Notes: a model not told the origin generated them from the sequence alone. A stretch of DNA of 64,000 bases from Streptomyces sp. NBC_00193 (GCF_026342735.1 NZ_JAPEMM010000001.1:4402001-4466000), one strand, 5' to 3'; numbered from the stretch's first letter, positions 40,593 to 50,048 are shown. Program-made: numbers and translations.

Positions 40593-42596
40593 ATGAGCAG
40601 CGCGCGCAGGGACGACGACGACAACGCCGACGGGGGCATAAAGCCGCTGGCGCCCGGTGATCCGAGCCGGATCGGGCCGTACCTGCTGCTCGGGCGCCTC
40701 GGCGCCGGCGGGATGGGCCGGGTGTTCCTGGCCCGCTCCGAGGGCGGGCGGACCGTCGCGGTGAAGGTGGTCCACGAGGAACACGTGGCCGACGCGCAGT
40801 TCCGTGCGCGCTTCCGCCGCGAGATCGACGCCGCGCGGAAGGTCGGCGAGCGGTACACCGCCCCCGTCCTGGAGGCGGACCCCGACGCCGAACGGCCCTG
40901 GGTGGCCACCGGATACGTACCCGGGCTCTCGCTGGAGCAGATCGTGCGCCGGCACGGGCCCCTGCCCGTGGCCTCCGTCCACGCCCTCGCGGACGGGCTG
41001 CTGCACGCGCTCAAGGACATCCACACCGCCGGGATCGTGCACCGCGACCTCAAGCCGTCGAACGTGATGCTGACCGTCGAAGGCAGCCGGGTCATCGACT
41101 TCGGGATCTCGCGCGCCCTGGAGACCTCCGTCGAATCGCTGCTCACCAGCACCGGCATGGTCGTCGGCTCACCCGGGTTCATGTCGCCCGAGCAGGTGCG
41201 CGGGCAGCGGGCCGGGGCGAAGAGCGACGTGTTCACGCTCGGCTGTGTCCTCATGTACGCGGCCACGGGCGAGCTGCCCTTCGGGCACGGCGCCAGCAAC
41301 CAGCACGCGGTGATGTTCCAGATCGTGGAGGGCGAACCGGCCCTGGAGCGGGTGGCGGACGCCTCCCTGCGCGCGCTCATCGGCCGCTGCCTGGTCAAGG
41401 GCGTGGAGGAACGGCCGGGCGTGGACGAGCTGCTGGCGGACCCCGAGCGGGTCCTCCCGGCGGCGCGCGGCGGGGCGTGGCTGCCGCCCGGCGTGGTGGA
41501 ACGGCTGGCCAGGCAGGCGGCGCGACTGCTCGACGCGGAGGCGGCGCCGGCGGCCGAGGCGCCTGCGCCCGTACCCGTACCGGCTCCCGTGCCCGTGCCC
41601 GTGCCCGCGCCCGAGGCGCAGACCCCCGACCGGGGGACGCTCGGGCTGCGGCCGGGGGCGGGGGCAGCGGGGGAGTCCGGCGAGCAGGTCGTCGAGGCCG
41701 TCGCGGCCGTCGAGGGTGCTGGTCCGGCGACCGGGCCGGCAGCCGGGCCGTCCACCGCCGGGCGGCAGCCACGCCCCGCCGCGCGGCGGCGGTTGACCGT
41801 CGCGGTTCCGGCCGTCCTGGTGTTCACCGTAGGAGGGGGCACGGTGGCCCTGCTCCAGCCGTTCGGCGGCGGCGACGGCGGCGGGCGGCTGGCTTCGCCC
41901 CCGGCGAGCAGTGCGCCCGTGGTGCCCGGCGCCTCCGCGGGCTCCCCGTCGGCGGCGAGCGGCTCACCGGCCCCGGGCGCACCGAACTCCGAGAGTCCCC
42001 AGGCCCCCCAGAGCCCGCCCGTACCGGCACCGGACGGCCAGGCCGCCGCCGGGCAGGGCGCGGCGGCGGGCGCGGGAACCCCCGGCGGGGGCGCCGGCAC
42101 CCCGGGCGGCAGCAGCGCGAACCAGGGAGGAGGCGGGGGCCCGGCCGGCGGAGGCACCGGTACGGGCACCACCCCGGGCGCCACCCCGGGGGGCGCGGGC
42201 TCCCCGAGTGGCGGCGGCTCCCCGAGCGGCGGTTCCCCCAGCGGCGGCGGCTCCGGCGGCGGCGACGCGGTGCCCGCGTACTTCGCCGGGACCTGGACCT
42301 ACAAGGGCGACTTCAACATCGGCCAGCCGGGCACGGTGATCATCACCCGGTCCGGGGCGGTCCGCCTGATCAACGAGTCCCAGATGGGGCACTGCGAGAA
42401 CATCGCCAAGGTGACCTCGCTGGCCTCCGGCGGGACCCGGATCAACATCGGCGCGGCCGCGGTGGACAAGTCCAAGTCCACCAGCCAGTTCTGCGGGGTC
42501 CTGGACCCCTCCTTCTTCACCAAGAGCCTGCCGGCCGGCCTCCAGCACAACGTGGGCCCCTCGCACGGCGAGGGCTACTACTACGAGAAGTCCTGA
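40593..42596 (+). CDS. Transmembrane Ser/Thr protein kinase
   Basis: A 667-residue Hanks-type kinase. The cytoplasmic kinase domain spans about residues 27-290: LGRLGAGGMGRVF (P loop), VAVKVV (Lys), HRDLKPSN (catalytic loop), DFGIS, and GSPGFMSPEQ. A Pro/Ala-rich linker follows, with one membrane span at about 400-422 (LTVAVPAVLVFTVGGGTVAL). Outside are a long Gly/Pro/Ser-rich stalk and a compact last 100 residues (AYFAGTWTYKGDFNIGQPGT; two Cys) that may sense a ligand. There are no PASTA repeats, unlike PknB. ATG 40593 follows GGGGGACGG. Confidence 0.92.
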   Translation: MSSARRDDDDNADGGIKPLAPGDPSRIGPYLLLGRLGAGGMGRVFLARSEGGRTVAVKVVHEEHVADAQFRARFRREIDAARKVGERYTAPVLEADPDAERPWVATGYVPGLSLEQIVRRHGPLPVASVHALADGLLHALKDIHTAGIVHRDLKPSNVMLTVEGSRVIDFGISRALETSVESLLTSTGMVVGSPGFMSPEQVRGQRAGAKSDVFTLGCVLMYAATGELPFGHGASNQHAVMFQIVEGEPALERVADASLRALIGRCLVKGVEERPGVDELLADPERVLPAARGGAWLPPGVVERLARQAARLLDAEAAPAAEAPAPVPVPAPVPVPVPAPEAQTPDRGTLGLRPGAGAAGESGEQVVEAVAAVEGAGPATGPAAGPSTAGRQPRPAARRRLTVAVPAVLVFTVGGGTVALLQPFGGGDGGGRLASPPASSAPVVPGASAGSPSAASGSPAPGAPNSESPQAPQSPPVPAPDGQAAAGQGAAAGAGTPGGGAGTPGGSSANQGGGGGPAGGGTGTGTTPGATPGGAGSPSGGGSPSGGSPSGGGSGGGDAVPAYFAGTWTYKGDFNIGQPGTVIITRSGAVRLINESQMGHCENIAKVTSLASGGTRINIGAAAVDKSKSTSQFCGVLDPSFFTKSLPAGLQHNVGPSHGEGYYYEKS

Positions 42597-42674
42597 CGCC
42601 CGTGCGGCGCCCGGCCGGTTTCCGCCCTCCGGCGGCCGGAACGCCCGGTCCCGAACCCGCTGCCCCCTGCGAGC

Positions 42675-44339
42675 ATGGACGCCATTGCACACACGGGGGC
42701 GGGGTGGGGCATGGGGTGTGGGATCGCCGGCTGGATCGTTCTGACGCTATTGGCGTACGCCGGCAACAATGAGGGGCTCGGCAACCTGCTCTTCTGGGGC
42801 GGTGCGATCGGGTTCGGGGCCGCGTACTGGAACAAGAAGGCACCGGAGCGGGAGAAGAGGGCGATAGCGGAAACACATGCGGTGCGCCGTATGGAGTACC
42901 TGGAGCTGACCCGCAGGCGCGACGAGGAGAAGGCCGAGCTGGCCCGCAGGCGCGACGAGCTGCAGTCCGAGGTGGACGTCTGGCGGGCAGGGGGCCGGGT
43001 ACGCAGGCCAACGGAGGACAACCATCTGCCCGGTCCGGCCGGCGATCGCAGAGGCGGAGGCCGTTCCGAACACGTCGCTCTCCGTCCGGTGACCTTGCGC
43101 AGCGGGCGGACGCTGGCGCTGCCGGACGCGGTACAGGGCCGGCAGCTGCTGGGGGAGACGATCACCGACCTGACCCGGGCCGTGGCGGGCGAGGCCCGGC
43201 GATTCGTCCGCCAACTGGAAGCGTTGCCTGCCGGCGGATGCGAGCCGGCCCGCTTCCGGCGGCGCGGCGGAGAACTGGGCTGGGAGCGGCCCGAGTCCGG
43301 TACGAGACTGACGCCTGCGGCGGCGGCCCTGGTTCACCGGGCTCTTGCCTGGTCGACCGCCCGGCAGACGCTGCTCAAGGTGCTGGACCCGGCGGCGGCC
43401 GAGCTCGGACCGGTCAAGGAGGCGGCCCGGAAGGCCGCCCGCATTCTGGACGGCCCGAGCGGGCACGTCGCCTTCCCGGGGCCGCAGGACCTTCCGGTGC
43501 GCCCGGAGGGGGAATGGCCCGCTCATCTGGCAGCCCTGGGGGAAGGCTTGCGCCGCGCGGCGCAGGTCCTCGGCTCCCGCCCGCCGTTCGAACCGATCGG
43601 GCTGCTCCGGCCGCCCCAGGACGCCCGGTTCGCGGCGGACGTCGCGCCTTCGGCGGTCGACGAGCGGCTGACCGCGTTCCTCCTGGACCGCACCCGGAGG
43701 TTCGCCCGGCTGGCCGCGGGGACGGTCTCTTTGGAGGAGTCCGACTGGGAACTGGGCGGCGGGCTCCTGGACGGCTTCCTGACCACCGAAGTCGCCGGCC
43801 GCTTCCACCGGACGGCCAAAGGGGCCGAGGCCGTCGCCCGCTTGCCGCGGGACGCGATCACCGCCGACGTCCGCCGGCGGCTGAACCTCGGGTACCAGGC
43901 CATCGCGTTGAACTACCTGACGGAGGTTTCGTTTCAGATGCAGGAGTACACCAACCGGTCCGGCATGGGCGAACCGCGCCCGCCGGTGACCATCAACGGC
44001 AACGTCGGCGCGGTGAACATAGCCGACACCATCCAGTTCATCGGCTCGAACGTCGCGGCGATCATGGAGCGCGGCGACGACCGCTCGGCGGCGGCGATCG
44101 ACGCCCTCAACGCGGCGATCCAGCAGGAGACGGCTCTCTCCGAGCAGCAGCGGGCGGAGTTGCTGGACAGCCTCGCGGACGTCTCCGAAGCCGCCGCCAA
44201 CCCGGACGAGCGCCGACTGCGCACCCGGGCCCGGCTCGCACTGACCGCCATCGCCAACGCGGGTACGGCGATCGGCGCGACCTCACCGATCGCCCAGGCC
44301 GTCACCGACTGGCAGCACGTGTACACCAGCCTGTTCTGA
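42675..44339 (+). CDS. Membrane-anchored protein with coiled coil, unknown
   Basis: A 554-residue protein. Two N-terminal spans (CGIAGWIVLTLLAYAG; LLFWGGAIGFGAAYW) are followed by a charged coiled coil at about residues 70-98 (RRRDEEKAELARRRDELQSE). The rest is a helical cytoplasmic body. The segment near residues 430-465 (PPVTINGNVGAVNIADTIQF) looks like a beta-turn strip often seen in effector-linked Streptomyces proteins, then a helical tail. No enzyme motif was found. Start ATG 42675 is uncertain; ATG 42711 is an alternative. Confidence 0.72.
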   Translation: MDAIAHTGAGWGMGCGIAGWIVLTLLAYAGNNEGLGNLLFWGGAIGFGAAYWNKKAPEREKRAIAETHAVRRMEYLELTRRRDEEKAELARRRDELQSEVDVWRAGGRVRRPTEDNHLPGPAGDRRGGGRSEHVALRPVTLRSGRTLALPDAVQGRQLLGETITDLTRAVAGEARRFVRQLEALPAGGCEPARFRRRGGELGWERPESGTRLTPAAAALVHRALAWSTARQTLLKVLDPAAAELGPVKEAARKAARILDGPSGHVAFPGPQDLPVRPEGEWPAHLAALGEGLRRAAQVLGSRPPFEPIGLLRPPQDARFAADVAPSAVDERLTAFLLDRTRRFARLAAGTVSLEESDWELGGGLLDGFLTTEVAGRFHRTAKGAEAVARLPRDAITADVRRRLNLGYQAIALNYLTEVSFQMQEYTNRSGMGEPRPPVTINGNVGAVNIADTIQFIGSNVAAIMERGDDRSAAAIDALNAAIQQETALSEQQRAELLDSLADVSEAAANPDERRLRTRARLALTAIANAGTAIGATSPIAQAVTDWQHVYTSLF

Positions 44340-44399
44340 ACCGGGCTCACTTCCCCGCTCCCGATCGGTCCGGTACGCGGACCACGGGGGCGGGGCCGA

Positions 44400-44798
44400 T
44401 CACAGGAGGGCGCTCCGAAGCCGGGAGACGGTCGCCCGCCAGGGGCCGGGCGCGGCGGTCTCCTCCCAGAGCTCCATGAGCTCGGAGGGCTCGGTGACGA
44501 CCCGGTCCAGGGCGCGGACGGCGAGTGCCCGCAGGTCGGCCGGCAGCTCGGGAACGGGCAGGTCCGGCCCGTAGGGGGTGGTGACGGGCTCACCCCCGGG
44601 GCACTGGGCGGCGACCAGGGCCGCCGCGGCCACCGCCTCCACCGCCACGTCCTGGTCGAGGTACCCGGCGGTGTCGGCCGTGCACGCCAGGGCGGCGCGG
44701 ATGATGCCCGGCCGCTCGGCCTCGGGTGCCTCGTCGAGGCTGCCGGAGAAGTCCGCGGCGGTGTCGTTGTCGAAGGGGTCGACGTCCCAGGTTCCCAT
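44400..44798 (-). CDS. DUF4259 protein
   Basis: A 132-residue cytosolic protein whose first residues, MGTWDVDPFDNDTAADF, are the hallmark of DUF4259. The rest is helical (AALVAAQCPGGEP; RALAVRALDRVVTEPSELME). ATG 44798 has AGGAGAG upstream and was preferred over longer forms. The biochemical role of the family is unknown. It is convergent with the 42675 gene and divergent from the acyl-CoA dehydrogenase. Confidence 0.85.
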   Translation of the reverse strand: MGTWDVDPFDNDTAADFSGSLDEAPEAERPGIIRAALACTADTAGYLDQDVAVEAVAAAALVAAQCPGGEPVTTPYGPDLPVPELPADLRALAVRALDRVVTEPSELMELWEETAAPGPWRATVSRLRSALL

Positions 44799-45009
44799 GA
44801 TCTCTCCTGCTTCTGCTTCCGTGATGTCCGGCATCGTGCCAGCGGGCACTGACAGCGGCCGGGCCGGAGGGACGGCCGCCGGGCCGGGAAGTGCCGCACC
44901 GGCTTGGTGAGCCGGCTCCCTTCCGACCGGGCGCGCGGACCCGCGGCGGCCGTCTTGTCAGGCAGGGGCGACCCGCGTCGGACACGTGCGGCCGGGCCGC
45001 CGCCGGAGC

Positions 45010-45057
45010 GAGAACACGTTTCAGTTCTGACCTTCCGTCAGAATGAAACGTGTTCTA
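45010..45057. promoter_or_regulatory. Double KstR-like operator
   Basis: Two AACnnGTT boxes: 45010-45023 (gagAACacGTTtcA) and 45044-45057 (tgaAACgtGTTctA, full consensus). Together, 45011-45031 and 45037-45056 form a 20-bp inverted repeat with a single inserted base. The second box ends 11 bp before the dehydrogenase ATG, so a bound repressor would block transcription start. Confidence 0.7.
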
Positions 45058-45068
45058 CTCTGCCGCGC

Positions 45069-47198
45069 ATGGGCATCGGAATCACAAAGGAACAGCGGGA
45101 GTTGGCCGAAGCCGTTCGCGGCTGGGTCGCGCGGGCCGTGCCGCCCGAGGAGGTCCGCAAGCTCCTCGACACCCCGCCGCAGACGGGCGCGCGGCCCGCC
45201 TACTGGGACGGGCTGCTCGCCTCCGGGCTGCTGGAACCGCACCTGGAGGGCGGCACCCTGCTCGACCTCGCCGTCGTGGTGGAGGAGGCCGCCCGGGCGG
45301 CGCTGCCCGGGGCGTACCTGCCGAGCGTGCTGGCCTCCGTCCTCCTGGACCGGGCCGGGGCCGAGCCCCTCGGCGGGCGGGTCGGGGCCGTGGCGCTCGG
45401 GCCCGGGGACCTGACGGCCGTCGCCGTGGAGGGCGGCTACCTCCTCGACGGCACCGCCCCGCCGGTGCTCGGCGCGGGCGAGGCCGACCTCGTGCTGCTC
45501 GCCGCCGAGACCGCGCACGGGACCCGCTGGTTCGCCGTCGACGCCGCCGCGCTGGACATCCGTACCCAGGACAGCGCCGACCCCACCCGGCCCACCGCCG
45601 AGGTGCGCGCCCGCGGAGTCACCGCCGGGCCGGGGGCCCTGCTGGAACTCGACGCCGCGCTCGTACGGGACCTCGCCTGCGTGCTGTTCGCCGCCGACGC
45701 CTGCGGCACCGCCGCCTGGGCGCTGCACACCGCCGCCGAGTACGCGAAGGTGCGCGAGCAGTTCGGGCGGCCCATCGGGCAGTTCCAGGGGATCAAGCAC
45801 CTGTGCGCCGACATGCTGGTGCGCGTGGAGCAGGCCCGGGCGCTCGCCTGGGACGCCGCGCAGGCCACCGAGGAGCCCGCCGAGGTGCGCTCGCTGGTGG
45901 CCGCGCTGGCCGCCGGCACCGCGCTCGACGCCGCGTACTCCTGCGCCAAGGACTGCGTCCAGGTGCTCGGCGGCATCGGCTTCACCTGGGAGCACGACGC
46001 CCACATCTACCTCCGCCGGTCCCTCGTCGCCCGCCAGCTCCTCGGCTCCGGCGACGGCCACCGGGTCCGGGCCGTACGGCTCGCCGCCGCGGGCGCCCGG
46101 CGCGAGCTGCGCCTGGAGCTGCCCGCGCGGGCCGAGACCCACCGTGCGAAGGCCCGTAGCGCCATCGCCGACGCGGCCGGGCTCGACCCCGCCACCGCCC
46201 GCCGGGTGCTGGCGCCCACCGGGTACGCGGCCCCCTACCTGCCGGCCCCGTACGGGCTCGGCGCCGGTCCCGTCGAGCAGCTCGTCGTCCAGCAGGAACT
46301 GAAGGCCGCCGGGGTCAAGGTCGCCGACCTCGGGATCGCCACCTGGGTCGTGCCCTCCCTCCTCGCCTACGGGACCCCCGAGCAGCAGGAGCGCTACCTG
46401 CTGCCCACGCTGCGCGGGGACGTCACCTGGTGCCAGCTCTTCTCCGAGCCGGGCGCGGGCTCGGACCTCGCCTCGCTGCGGACCAAGGCGGAGCGGGCGC
46501 CCGGCGGGGACGGCTGGATCGTCAACGGGCAGAAGGTGTGGACGAGTTCCGCGCACAGCGCCGACTACGGGATCCTGCTGGCCCGCACCGACCCGGACGC
46601 CCCCAAGCACAAGGGGCTCGGCTACTTCATCGTGGACATGAAGACCCCCGGGATCGACATCCGGCCCCTCAAGGAGATCACCGGCGAGGCCCTCTTCAAC
46701 GAGGTCTACTTCGACGACGTGCCGCTCCCGCCCGACGCCCTGGTGGGCGCGGAGAACGGGGGCTGGAAGGTCGCCCGCAACACCCTCGGCAACGAACGCG
46801 TCCACATGGCCGACCAGATGACCTTCGACACCGGCCTGGAAGCGCTGCTCGCCCGCTCCGCCGAACTCGAAGGCGGGTACCGGGTCCGGATCGGGGCCCT
46901 GGCCGCCGAGGCGCACGCCCTGGCCTGCATCGGGCTGCGCACCACGCTCCAGCAGGTCTCCGGACTGGAGCCGGGAGCGGGCGCGTCCGTACGCAAGCTC
47001 GTCCAGACCCCGCACCAGCAGCGGACCGCCGAGCTCACGCTCGAACTGCTGGGCCCGGCGGGCGCGGTGAGCGAGGGGGCGGGGAAGCGGGCGGTGCACG
47101 GCATGCTCATGTCCCGCTGCCTGACCATCGCCGGAGGCACCACGCAGGTCCAGCTCAACGTCGTCGCCGAGCGGATTCTCGGCCTTCCCAGGGACTGA
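45069..47198 (+). CDS. Two-domain acyl-CoA dehydrogenase (FadE34-like)
   Basis: A 709-residue fusion of two acyl-CoA dehydrogenase domains, the architecture and length of mycobacterial FadE34 (Rv3573c, beside kstR), which desaturates sterol side-chain CoA esters. The N-terminal copy ends with REQFGRPIGQFQGIKHLCAD and GGIGFTWEHDAHIYLRR, whose Glu is a catalytic-base candidate; the C-terminal copy has CQLFSEPGAGSDLASL, SADYGILLARTD, and GGTTQVQLNVVAERILGLP. One half is likely the active FAD site. No ribosome site precedes the ATG, so the message may be leaderless. The SCPx thiolase gene follows after 42 bp. Confidence 0.9.
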   Translation: MGIGITKEQRELAEAVRGWVARAVPPEEVRKLLDTPPQTGARPAYWDGLLASGLLEPHLEGGTLLDLAVVVEEAARAALPGAYLPSVLASVLLDRAGAEPLGGRVGAVALGPGDLTAVAVEGGYLLDGTAPPVLGAGEADLVLLAAETAHGTRWFAVDAAALDIRTQDSADPTRPTAEVRARGVTAGPGALLELDAALVRDLACVLFAADACGTAAWALHTAAEYAKVREQFGRPIGQFQGIKHLCADMLVRVEQARALAWDAAQATEEPAEVRSLVAALAAGTALDAAYSCAKDCVQVLGGIGFTWEHDAHIYLRRSLVARQLLGSGDGHRVRAVRLAAAGARRELRLELPARAETHRAKARSAIADAAGLDPATARRVLAPTGYAAPYLPAPYGLGAGPVEQLVVQQELKAAGVKVADLGIATWVVPSLLAYGTPEQQERYLLPTLRGDVTWCQLFSEPGAGSDLASLRTKAERAPGGDGWIVNGQKVWTSSAHSADYGILLARTDPDAPKHKGLGYFIVDMKTPGIDIRPLKEITGEALFNEVYFDDVPLPPDALVGAENGGWKVARNTLGNERVHMADQMTFDTGLEALLARSAELEGGYRVRIGALAAEAHALACIGLRTTLQQVSGLEPGAGASVRKLVQTPHQQRTAELTLELLGPAGAVSEGAGKRAVHGMLMSRCLTIAGGTTQVQLNVVAERILGLPRD

Positions 47199-47240
47199 CC
47201 GAACCGAACTGAACTGAACCGAAGGGCAGTGGGGACACGC

Positions 47241-48428
47241 ATGAAGTCGTACATCGTGGGCGTCGGCATGACGAAGTTCGAGAAGCCGGAGTCGAGGGAC
47301 TGGCAGTACTGGGACATGGCGAAGGAGGCCGGCGACGCGGCGCTCGCGGACGCGGGCATCGACTACGGGCTGGTCGAGCAGGTGCCGGTGGGCTACTGCT
47401 TCCAGGCCTCCACGGCCGGCCAGCGGGCGGCGTACGAACTGGGGCTGAGCGGAGTCCCCGTCTACAACGTCAACAACAACTGCGCGACGGGCTCGACGGC
47501 GCTGATGATGGCGCGGCAGTTCGTGGAGGGCGGGATCAACGATTGCGTGCTGGCGCTGGGCTTCGAGAAGATGAAGCGCGGCGCGCTGGGCGGCGGGGCG
47601 GACGGCGGGGACTTCAAGACCTCCCCGGTCGCCCGCCACTACGGGATCATGGCGGCGGGCCACGGCTTCGAGATGTCCCCTCCCACGGCGCAGATCTTCG
47701 GGAACGCGGCGCGCGAGCACATGAAGCTGTACGGGACCACGGCCGCGCAGCTCGCGGCGGTCGGGGCGAAGAACCACCGGCACTCGGCGAACAACCCGAA
47801 CGCGCAGTTCCAGGACGTCTACACGGTGGAGGAGATCCTCGCGGCGAAGACGATCCACGAGCCGCTGACCAAGCTCCAGTGCTCGCCGACCTCGGACGGG
47901 GCCGCGGCGGCGGTGGTCGTATCGGAACGCTTCGTGGAGCAGCACGGCCTGGGGGACCGGGCGGTGGAGATCGTCGCGCAGTCCATGACCACGGACACCG
48001 AGGCGTCCTTCGCCTCCGGCTCCTGCATCGACGTGGTCGGCAAGCCGATGACGGCGGCGGCGGGGCGGGCGGTGTTCGCGGCGTCCGGGCTCGGGATCGG
48101 GGACGTGGACGTCATCGAGCTGCACGACTGCTTCTCGATCAACGAGCTGCTGACGTACGAGGCGCTGGGCATGTGCGAGGACGGCGGCGCCGGGGCGCTG
48201 GTGGAGTCGGGCGCGACGACGTACGGCGGCCGGTGGGTGGTCAACCCCTCGGGCGGCCTCATCTCCAAGGGCCACCCCCTGGGCGCGACGGGCCTTGCGC
48301 AGGCGGCCGAACTCGTCTGGCAGCTCCGCGGCACGGCGGGCCCCCGCCAGGTCTCGGGCGCGCGGGTCGGGCTGGCGCACAACATCGGCCTGGGCGGCGC
48401 GGCGGTGGTCACGCTCCTGCGGCGGTAG
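47241..48428 (+). CDS. SCPx-type 3-oxoacyl-CoA thiolase
   Basis: A 395-residue thiolase very like the thiolase part of animal SCPx, the peroxisomal enzyme that cleaves branched bile-acid side-chain CoA. All active parts are present: NVNNNCATGSTALMMAR (nucleophile Cys), ELHDCFSINELLTYEALG (HDCFS motif), GGLISKGHPLGATG (His) and HNIGLGGAAVV. It lacks the SCP2 domain that follows in the animal protein. ATG 47241 was chosen for the GGGGA five bases away. With the dehydrogenase it supplies the first and last steps of a beta-oxidation turn; the MaoC and SDR genes at 52-55 kb supply the middle ones. Confidence 0.92.
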   Translation: MKSYIVGVGMTKFEKPESRDWQYWDMAKEAGDAALADAGIDYGLVEQVPVGYCFQASTAGQRAAYELGLSGVPVYNVNNNCATGSTALMMARQFVEGGINDCVLALGFEKMKRGALGGGADGGDFKTSPVARHYGIMAAGHGFEMSPPTAQIFGNAAREHMKLYGTTAAQLAAVGAKNHRHSANNPNAQFQDVYTVEEILAAKTIHEPLTKLQCSPTSDGAAAAVVVSERFVEQHGLGDRAVEIVAQSMTTDTEASFASGSCIDVVGKPMTAAAGRAVFAASGLGIGDVDVIELHDCFSINELLTYEALGMCEDGGAGALVESGATTYGGRWVVNPSGGLISKGHPLGATGLAQAAELVWQLRGTAGPRQVSGARVGLAHNIGLGGAAVVTLLRR

Positions 48429-48801
48429 CCTCCGGCGGTGGGGCGGGGTGAGGTGCTGGCTGCGGTGGGTCGGTGCCGGGGGCGAGGTGGGGTGTCCGCC
48501 TGGACTGCATGATTTAGGCGCCCCCTGCTCTACTCCGACAAGGCGAAGCCTGCTCGCGCGCCACAAATCACGCTTTACGTCCCGGCCGACACCCCACCCC
48601 GCCCCCGTCCCCGACCCGGGCCGATTCCGGACCCGTGGGCGGGTACTTCAGCCGTCCCGTGTTCTTTCAGCCGTCCGGCGTTTGAGGACCGGGGTCTGGG
48701 GCGGAGCCCCCGGGCGGGTCCGGGCAGCGCCCGGGGAACGGGCGAAGGGCGGGTAGGGGACTCGGCCCCGCGCAGCGGGCGGGATGCTCGGGCAGCGTGC
48801 C
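48429..48801. other. 373-bp gap with intergenic repeat
   Basis: No gene is supported between the thiolase and the convergent amidohydrolase. The right part, 48669-48735 (core CCGGCGTTTGAGGACCGGGG), is an inverse copy of the repeat at 19425-19474 and can pair with itself, so it may act as a terminator. An AT-richer patch lies near 48505-48580 with no recognised motif. Confidence 0.5.
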
Positions 48802-49950
48802 TCAGGTGCGGACCGGCGCCGGAGTCGAGGCGGCCAGAGCCGGCATCAAGCGCACCGCGTTGTCCCGGTTGATCGCCCGCCGCTGCGCAGCACTCAGCGC
48901 GGGGTCGCCCGCCAGCGCCGGCAGGGCGATGTCCGCGACCATCTCCGCCGGGCACGCCGGCCAGTCGCTGCCGAAGAGGATGCGGTCGGGCGATGCCATC
49001 GCCAGCAGGGTCCCCGCCGGGGACATCGGCCCGGCTGTGTCGTAGTAGAAGCGGAGCAGGTGGTCCCGGACCATCGCCGGGTCGACGGGCGGGGTGAACG
49101 CCCCCGCGAAAGCCTGGACCCGGGTGGCGATGTGGGGGAGGAAGCCGCCCGCGTGCGGCAGGATCACCGACAGGTTCGGGAAACGCTCCAGCGTGCCCTT
49201 GTGGATCATGTTCAGTGCGGCCCGTGTGGTGTCCAGCAGGAAGTCGCACATGAAGTGCGGGATCCCCGGAACGGCCAGCCCACCCGGCCCCGGGCCCGCA
49301 CCCGGCGGCACACCCGGCCCCGGCCCCGCACCCGGCCCGGTACCCCCGCCCGGCCCCGTACCCCCGCCCGGCCCGCCGGCACCCGCGCCAGGGGCCCCGC
49401 CCGGCCCCCCGCTCCCGCCGGGGAGCGGCAAGTTGTGCGGGTGCGTGTCCACGACGGCGGAGCGCTCGTCGAGGTCGGCGAAGAGCGGGTCGTAGGAGGG
49501 GTCGCCGAGGTAGACGCCGCCGTAGTTCGCCGTCACGTTCACCCCCACCGCCCCCAGCTCGTCGAGCCCGCGCCGCAGCGCCCAGCGCGCGACCTCCGGC
49601 TCGTCGAGGAAGAGCGGGGCGTGGAACGCGAAGCGGCCCGGATGCGCGTCCGCGACCTCAGCCGCCGCCCGCAGGGTGATGGCCGTGGCCTCGCGCAGCT
49701 GCGCGGACGTCGCGTAGCGCGCCGGCAGCATCGGCTTGAGCACGGCGGTGGCGATCCCCGCCCGGTCCATCAGGTCCAGGGCGGCCGCGGCATCCCAGCG
49801 CGCCCACGGCGGAAGGGCCTTCCGGTGCGCCAGGCCCTGGCCTTCGGCCCACTCCAGCCACTCCGGGGCACAGAAGTGGTGGTGGACGTCGATCCTGCTG
49901 CGGCTGCCGTCGTCCGGCGGGGCGAGGTCGAGGTGTGCGATGTCCGGCAT
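48802..49950 (-). CDS. Amidohydrolase-2 family protein with Gly/Pro insert
   Basis: A 382-residue metal-dependent hydrolase or decarboxylase of the ACMSD-like amidohydrolase-2 group. The first metal site is IDVHHHFCAPEW, the next conserved His pair is VVDTHPHN, and the last parts are VILPHAGG and RILFGSDWP. Residues about 174-227 are a Gly/Pro-rich run built of short PGPG repeats inserted in a loop before the helix HFMCDFLLDTTRAAL. It is divergent from the P450 gene. Substrate unknown; its place among KstR-boxed genes suggests a ring- or side-chain-derived acid. Confidence 0.85.
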   Translation of the reverse strand: MPDIAHLDLAPPDDGSRSRIDVHHHFCAPEWLEWAEGQGLAHRKALPPWARWDAAAALDLMDRAGIATAVLKPMLPARYATSAQLREATAITLRAAAEVADAHPGRFAFHAPLFLDEPEVARWALRRGLDELGAVGVNVTANYGGVYLGDPSYDPLFADLDERSAVVDTHPHNLPLPGGSGGPGGAPGAGAGGPGGGTGPGGGTGPGAGPGPGVPPGAGPGPGGLAVPGIPHFMCDFLLDTTRAALNMIHKGTLERFPNLSVILPHAGGFLPHIATRVQAFAGAFTPPVDPAMVRDHLLRFYYDTAGPMSPAGTLLAMASPDRILFGSDWPACPAEMVADIALPALAGDPALSAAQRRAINRDNAVRLMPALAASTPAPVRT

Positions 49951-50048
49951 GAGGCGGACCCTAGGGCGGGGACCGCGCGGGTGGCCGCGGGACGGCTCGG
50001 GGATCCGGCCGATCCGCTCAGGCGGGCGTAGTTTCGGGCCCGAACGGG

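Noticed and set aside
41477..42772. Arg/Gly-rich frame within the kinase linker region
   Set aside because: It is a shifted reading of the Pro/Gly/Ala-rich stalk of the kinase.
45021..48566. An 1181-codon minus-strand frame opposite the dehydrogenase and thiolase genes
   Set aside because: It is an antisense shadow: no motifs, and it spans two genes with well-conserved active sites on the plus strand.
49270..49430. Repeat run in the amidohydrolase considered as a CRISPR-like or minisatellite array
   Set aside because: Units are short, uneven and in frame within the protein; there are no spacers of equal length.
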